Of a DNA stretch of 64,000 nt, positions 62,255-64,000 are shown piece after piece. The translations under genes were made by a program, and so were the position numbers. The stretch comes from Rhodopirellula sp. (GTDB taxonomy: Bacteria > Planctomycetota > Planctomycetia > Pirellulales > Thermoguttaceae), in NCBI GenBank assembly GCA_012728855.1, contig JAAYEH010000035.1:109492-173491 (forward strand), written 5' to 3'. The notes under the pieces were generated by a model. That model was not told the DNA's origin, did no database searches, and saw only the letters and a program-made list of their open reading frames with translations. Each line of letters opens with the position of its first letter. Positions within the stretch are counted from its first letter, which is position 1.

Positions 62255-63049
62255 ATGATGCACGACGAATTGCAGCAACTCAACGCTCGCATTGAACAGC
62301 GGCACTGGTGGTTTGTCGCGCGCCGGCGGATCCTCACGGCGATCGTTCGCCGCTTGGTGCCGGCCAACGCGGGAAACGTCGTCGTGGATATCGGCTGCGG
62401 GACCGGCAGCACGCTCAGGTCGCTCAAAGACAGCTACCGCTGCATCGGCCTGGACACTTCGGCGGAGGCGGTCCGCTTGGGTCGGCTGCGGCATCCCGAG
62501 GTGCAGTTCGCCGTGATGGAGCAATGGGAGGACGGCGGCGGGTTCTTTCGTCAGGCCAACCTGATCCTGCTCAACGACGTGCTGGAGCATATCGAAGACG
62601 AAGTCGCCTGTTTTCGCCAACTGGTCGAACGGGCGCCGCCGGGCGTTTTCTTTCTGATCACCGTCCCCGCCGACCCGGCGCTGTGGAGTCCGCACGATGT
62701 AGCCAACGGGCATTACCGCCGCTACACACGCGACCGTTTTCGCGAGCTGTGGATCAATCTGCCGGTTGAAGAGAGGCTGCTTTCCTCGTTCAATTGGCGT
62801 CTCTATCTCGTCGCCAAGCTGGTGCGGACGCTGTCGCGGATCCGGGGCCGGGCCGCCGGCCCTGCCAACACGGACCTGGCAACGCCGATTGCGCCGATCA
62901 ACGCGATCCTGCAGGCCGTGTTTGCCGGGGAAGAAAAGCGGATCCTCGATGCCGTTGACGGACGCCGCCAGCCCAGCCAACGGAGAAGCATCAGCCTGCT
63001 GGCTGTCCTGCGACGGAAAAGCCCCGGAGAAATCGATCGTGGGAATTGA
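62255..63049 (+). CDS. SAM-dependent methyltransferase
   Basis: A 264-residue class I methyltransferase. Motif I is VVDIGCGTGSTLRSL (near 44), then GLDTSAEAVRLG with the acidic ribose-binding residue, and LILLNDVLEHIEDEVACF near 105. The segment VANGHYRRYTRDRF is typical of methyltransferases in lipid or glycan clusters. A helical tail of about 70 residues follows. The ATG at 62255 is the first of two adjacent ATGs. It follows the YfhO-like gene by 17 bases and overlaps the next gene by 11 bases, so all three are one transcript. Confidence 0.92.
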   Translation: MMHDELQQLNARIEQRHWWFVARRRILTAIVRRLVPANAGNVVVDIGCGTGSTLRSLKDSYRCIGLDTSAEAVRLGRLRHPEVQFAVMEQWEDGGGFFRQANLILLNDVLEHIEDEVACFRQLVERAPPGVFFLITVPADPALWSPHDVANGHYRRYTRDRFRELWINLPVEERLLSSFNWRLYLVAKLVRTLSRIRGRAAGPANTDLATPIAPINAILQAVFAGEEKRILDAVDGRRQPSQRRSISLLAVLRRKSPGEIDRGN

Positions 63050-63839
63050 TCAGAGCGATTCACCGCCGATGTCGGCCGAGGCGTGCGTGATCGTCGTTCC
63101 GTGTTACAACGAGGCCGCCCGTCTGGATGTCGACGCATTCACGGCTTTCGCCCGGCACGACAGCACGTGCCGGTTTGTTTTCGTCGACGACGGCAGCCGC
63201 GACGCGACCGCCGAGGTGCTCAGCCGACTCTGTGAAACGGCGCCCGACCGATTCCGCATGATGGCGATGGGCAAAAACTGCGGCAAAGCCGAGGCCGTGC
63301 GGCAAGGTGTTCTCTCCGCGATGGACCGCTCCGCGAGGTTCGTGGGTTACTGGGATGCGGACCTGGCGACTCCTTTGGATGCCATCGCATCGTTGCGGCA
63401 AGTCCTCGAGGAGCGACCGGAGGTGCGGATCGTTCTCGGATCACGGGTGCGGTTGTTGGGCCGCCGCATCGAGCGGCGGGCGGCGCGGCACTATATGGGT
63501 CGGCTGTTCGCCACGGCCGCGAGTCTCGTCTTGAATCTGCCGGTGTACGATACTCAATGTGGCGCGAAAGTCTTCCGCGTCACGGAAGAGACGCGGCAGT
63601 TGTTCAGCGAGCCCTTCGGTGCATCGTGGGCGTTCGACGTGGAATTGCTGGCCCGCTACTTGGCGGTCCACGGCCGTCCGGCCGCGGAGAGCCCCTGGTT
63701 CGGGCTTTACGAAGTGCCGCTGGACCGTTGGCAGGACGTGGCCGGCTCGAAGCTCAGCCTGTCAGGAGCCCTGACGGCGTTTCGCGGACTGGGGTACGTC
63801 TACCGCCGCTACCGAAATGGAGGCTCACCGAATGGGTAA
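63039..63839 (+). CDS. Family-2 glycosyltransferase, dolichyl/polyprenyl-phosphate sugar synthase-like
   Basis: A 266-residue GT2 enzyme resembling polyprenyl-phosphate glucosyl- or mannosyltransferases that make lipid-linked sugar donors. Motifs: VVPCYNEAARLD, FVFVDDGSRDAT, GKAEAVRQGVL, VGYWDADLATPLD (DxD), GSRVRLLGRRIERR, and YDTQCGAKVFR followed by FDVELLARYL. GTG at 63039 follows GGAGA by 8 bases and overlaps the methyltransferase stop; the ATG at 63069 is the alternative. It would supply the sugar donor used by the YfhO-like protein, which is a consistent but unproven partnership. Its stop TAA begins the PAL-2 leader. Confidence 0.9.
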   Translation: MGIDQSDSPPMSAEACVIVVPCYNEAARLDVDAFTAFARHDSTCRFVFVDDGSRDATAEVLSRLCETAPDRFRMMAMGKNCGKAEAVRQGVLSAMDRSARFVGYWDADLATPLDAIASLRQVLEERPEVRIVLGSRVRLLGRRIERRAARHYMGRLFATAASLVLNLPVYDTQCGAKVFRVTEETRQLFSEPFGASWAFDVELLARYLAVHGRPAAESPWFGLYEVPLDRWQDVAGSKLSLSGALTAFRGLGYVYRRYRNGGSPNG

Positions 63840-63974
63840 GGATCGGCGAATGAACAACTGTCGTGAGATGAAGGCAGGAAGGGGTCGGGAGTCTTTTTTT
63901 CCTGTCGGCCGCGCGACGGTTCCGCGTATGGATAGACGCTTTTCGGCCGACAGGAAAAAAAGACTCCCGACCCC
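63837..63974 (+). repeat. Extended PAL-2 unit, second copy with mini-ORF
   Basis: The leader GTAAGGATCGGC, an ATG and a frame starting MNNCRE, then GRGRESFFPVGRAT, match the unit at 54412. The palindrome (63881-63974) again has perfect 31-base arms. The TAA stop of the glycosyltransferase lies in the shared part. The mini frame runs off the window edge. Confidence 0.8.
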
Positions 63975-64000
63975 CTCGGCCCCGCCACTGCCGGTAAACA

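Noticed and set aside
1..64000. CRISPR arrays, rRNA and tRNA genes
   Set aside because: No regularly spaced direct repeats, no rRNA-like blocks and no recognisable T-arm/acceptor pattern were seen; a covariance-model scan could still find a tRNA missed by eye.

Overview
The window looks like a chromosome segment of a planctomycete, most likely Pirellulales-like. It is GC-rich. Its gene types are typical of that group: an ECF-like sigma factor beside a membrane Ser/Thr kinase with an ectodomain, secreted Gfo/Idh/MocA oxidoreductases with Tat-like leaders, a DUF1080 domain fused to a secreted caspase-fold protease, DUF4058, a heparinase II/III-like lyase, a ceramidase-like hydrolase and a scattered fliM. 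The group assignment is inferred from gene content, not from a marker gene. No rRNA, tRNA or CRISPR array was recognised.

Layout. 1-5541: edge of a secreted protein gene, a sugar isomerase-like TIM barrel, a sigma factor, and a Ser/Thr kinase preceded by a decayed kinase lobe. 5.8-10.5 kb: a coiled-coil protein, a zinc alcohol dehydrogenase, and an exported protein behind a small c-type cytochrome. 10.9-14.2 kb: signalling proteins (tandem GGDEF; HAMP-REC without a kinase). 14.3-19 kb: M14 carboxypeptidase, sugar-binding lipoprotein, Gfo/Idh, TerB-like and cupin proteins. 19-25 kb: a trimeric [FeFe] hydrogenase operon (hydC, hydB fused to a GltD-like module, hydA) split by a small element that encodes a four-helix-bundle (S23/IVS-type) protein. 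25.5-28.2 kb: membrane pyrophosphatase with its own promoter and terminator. 28.7-31.4 kb: Gly/Met-rich exported protein, Gfo/Idh, DUF4058. 31.8-40.5 kb: a run of secreted hydrolases and an enolase-superfamily enzyme. 40.7-47 kb: DUF819 permease, M20 peptidase, remnant of a REP-associated transposase, caspase-DUF1080 protein, Gfo/Idh. 47.2-57.3 kb: fliM, proA, a very acidic small protein, purine nucleoside phosphorylase, ileS, purN, zinc-ribbon membrane protein, galK. 57.6-63.8 kb: XRE-like regulator, two family-2 glycosyltransferases, YfhO-like membrane protein, methyltransferase.

The most striking feature cuts across all regions. At least five families of short palindromic repeats (about 55-150 bases) are spread through the window. 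They are called PAL-1 to PAL-5 here; these are my labels. PAL-1 has arms GGGGACAGGCACC / GGAGCCAGTCCCC, PAL-2 has GGGGTCGGGAGTC, PAL-3 has GATCCCGCTTGCC, PAL-4 has ACGTCAGGCTTTCC, and PAL-5 is a CTTAGAT/CTTAGAA tandem motif. Many copies overlap or abut the stop codon of the preceding gene. Two copies lie in frame inside coding sequences. Two PAL-2 copies share an extended leader with the upstream TAA, a ribosome-binding site and a short conserved reading frame. A truncated REP-associated tyrosine transposase at 43.2-43.5 kb is a possible relic of a mobiliser.

Metabolically, the hydrogenase, the K+-type pyrophosphatase and the alcohol dehydrogenase suggest fermentative or anaerobic capacity. 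The secreted lyases and oxidoreductases suggest breakdown of complex, possibly sulfated or amino-sugar, polysaccharides. Both are inferences from family membership.
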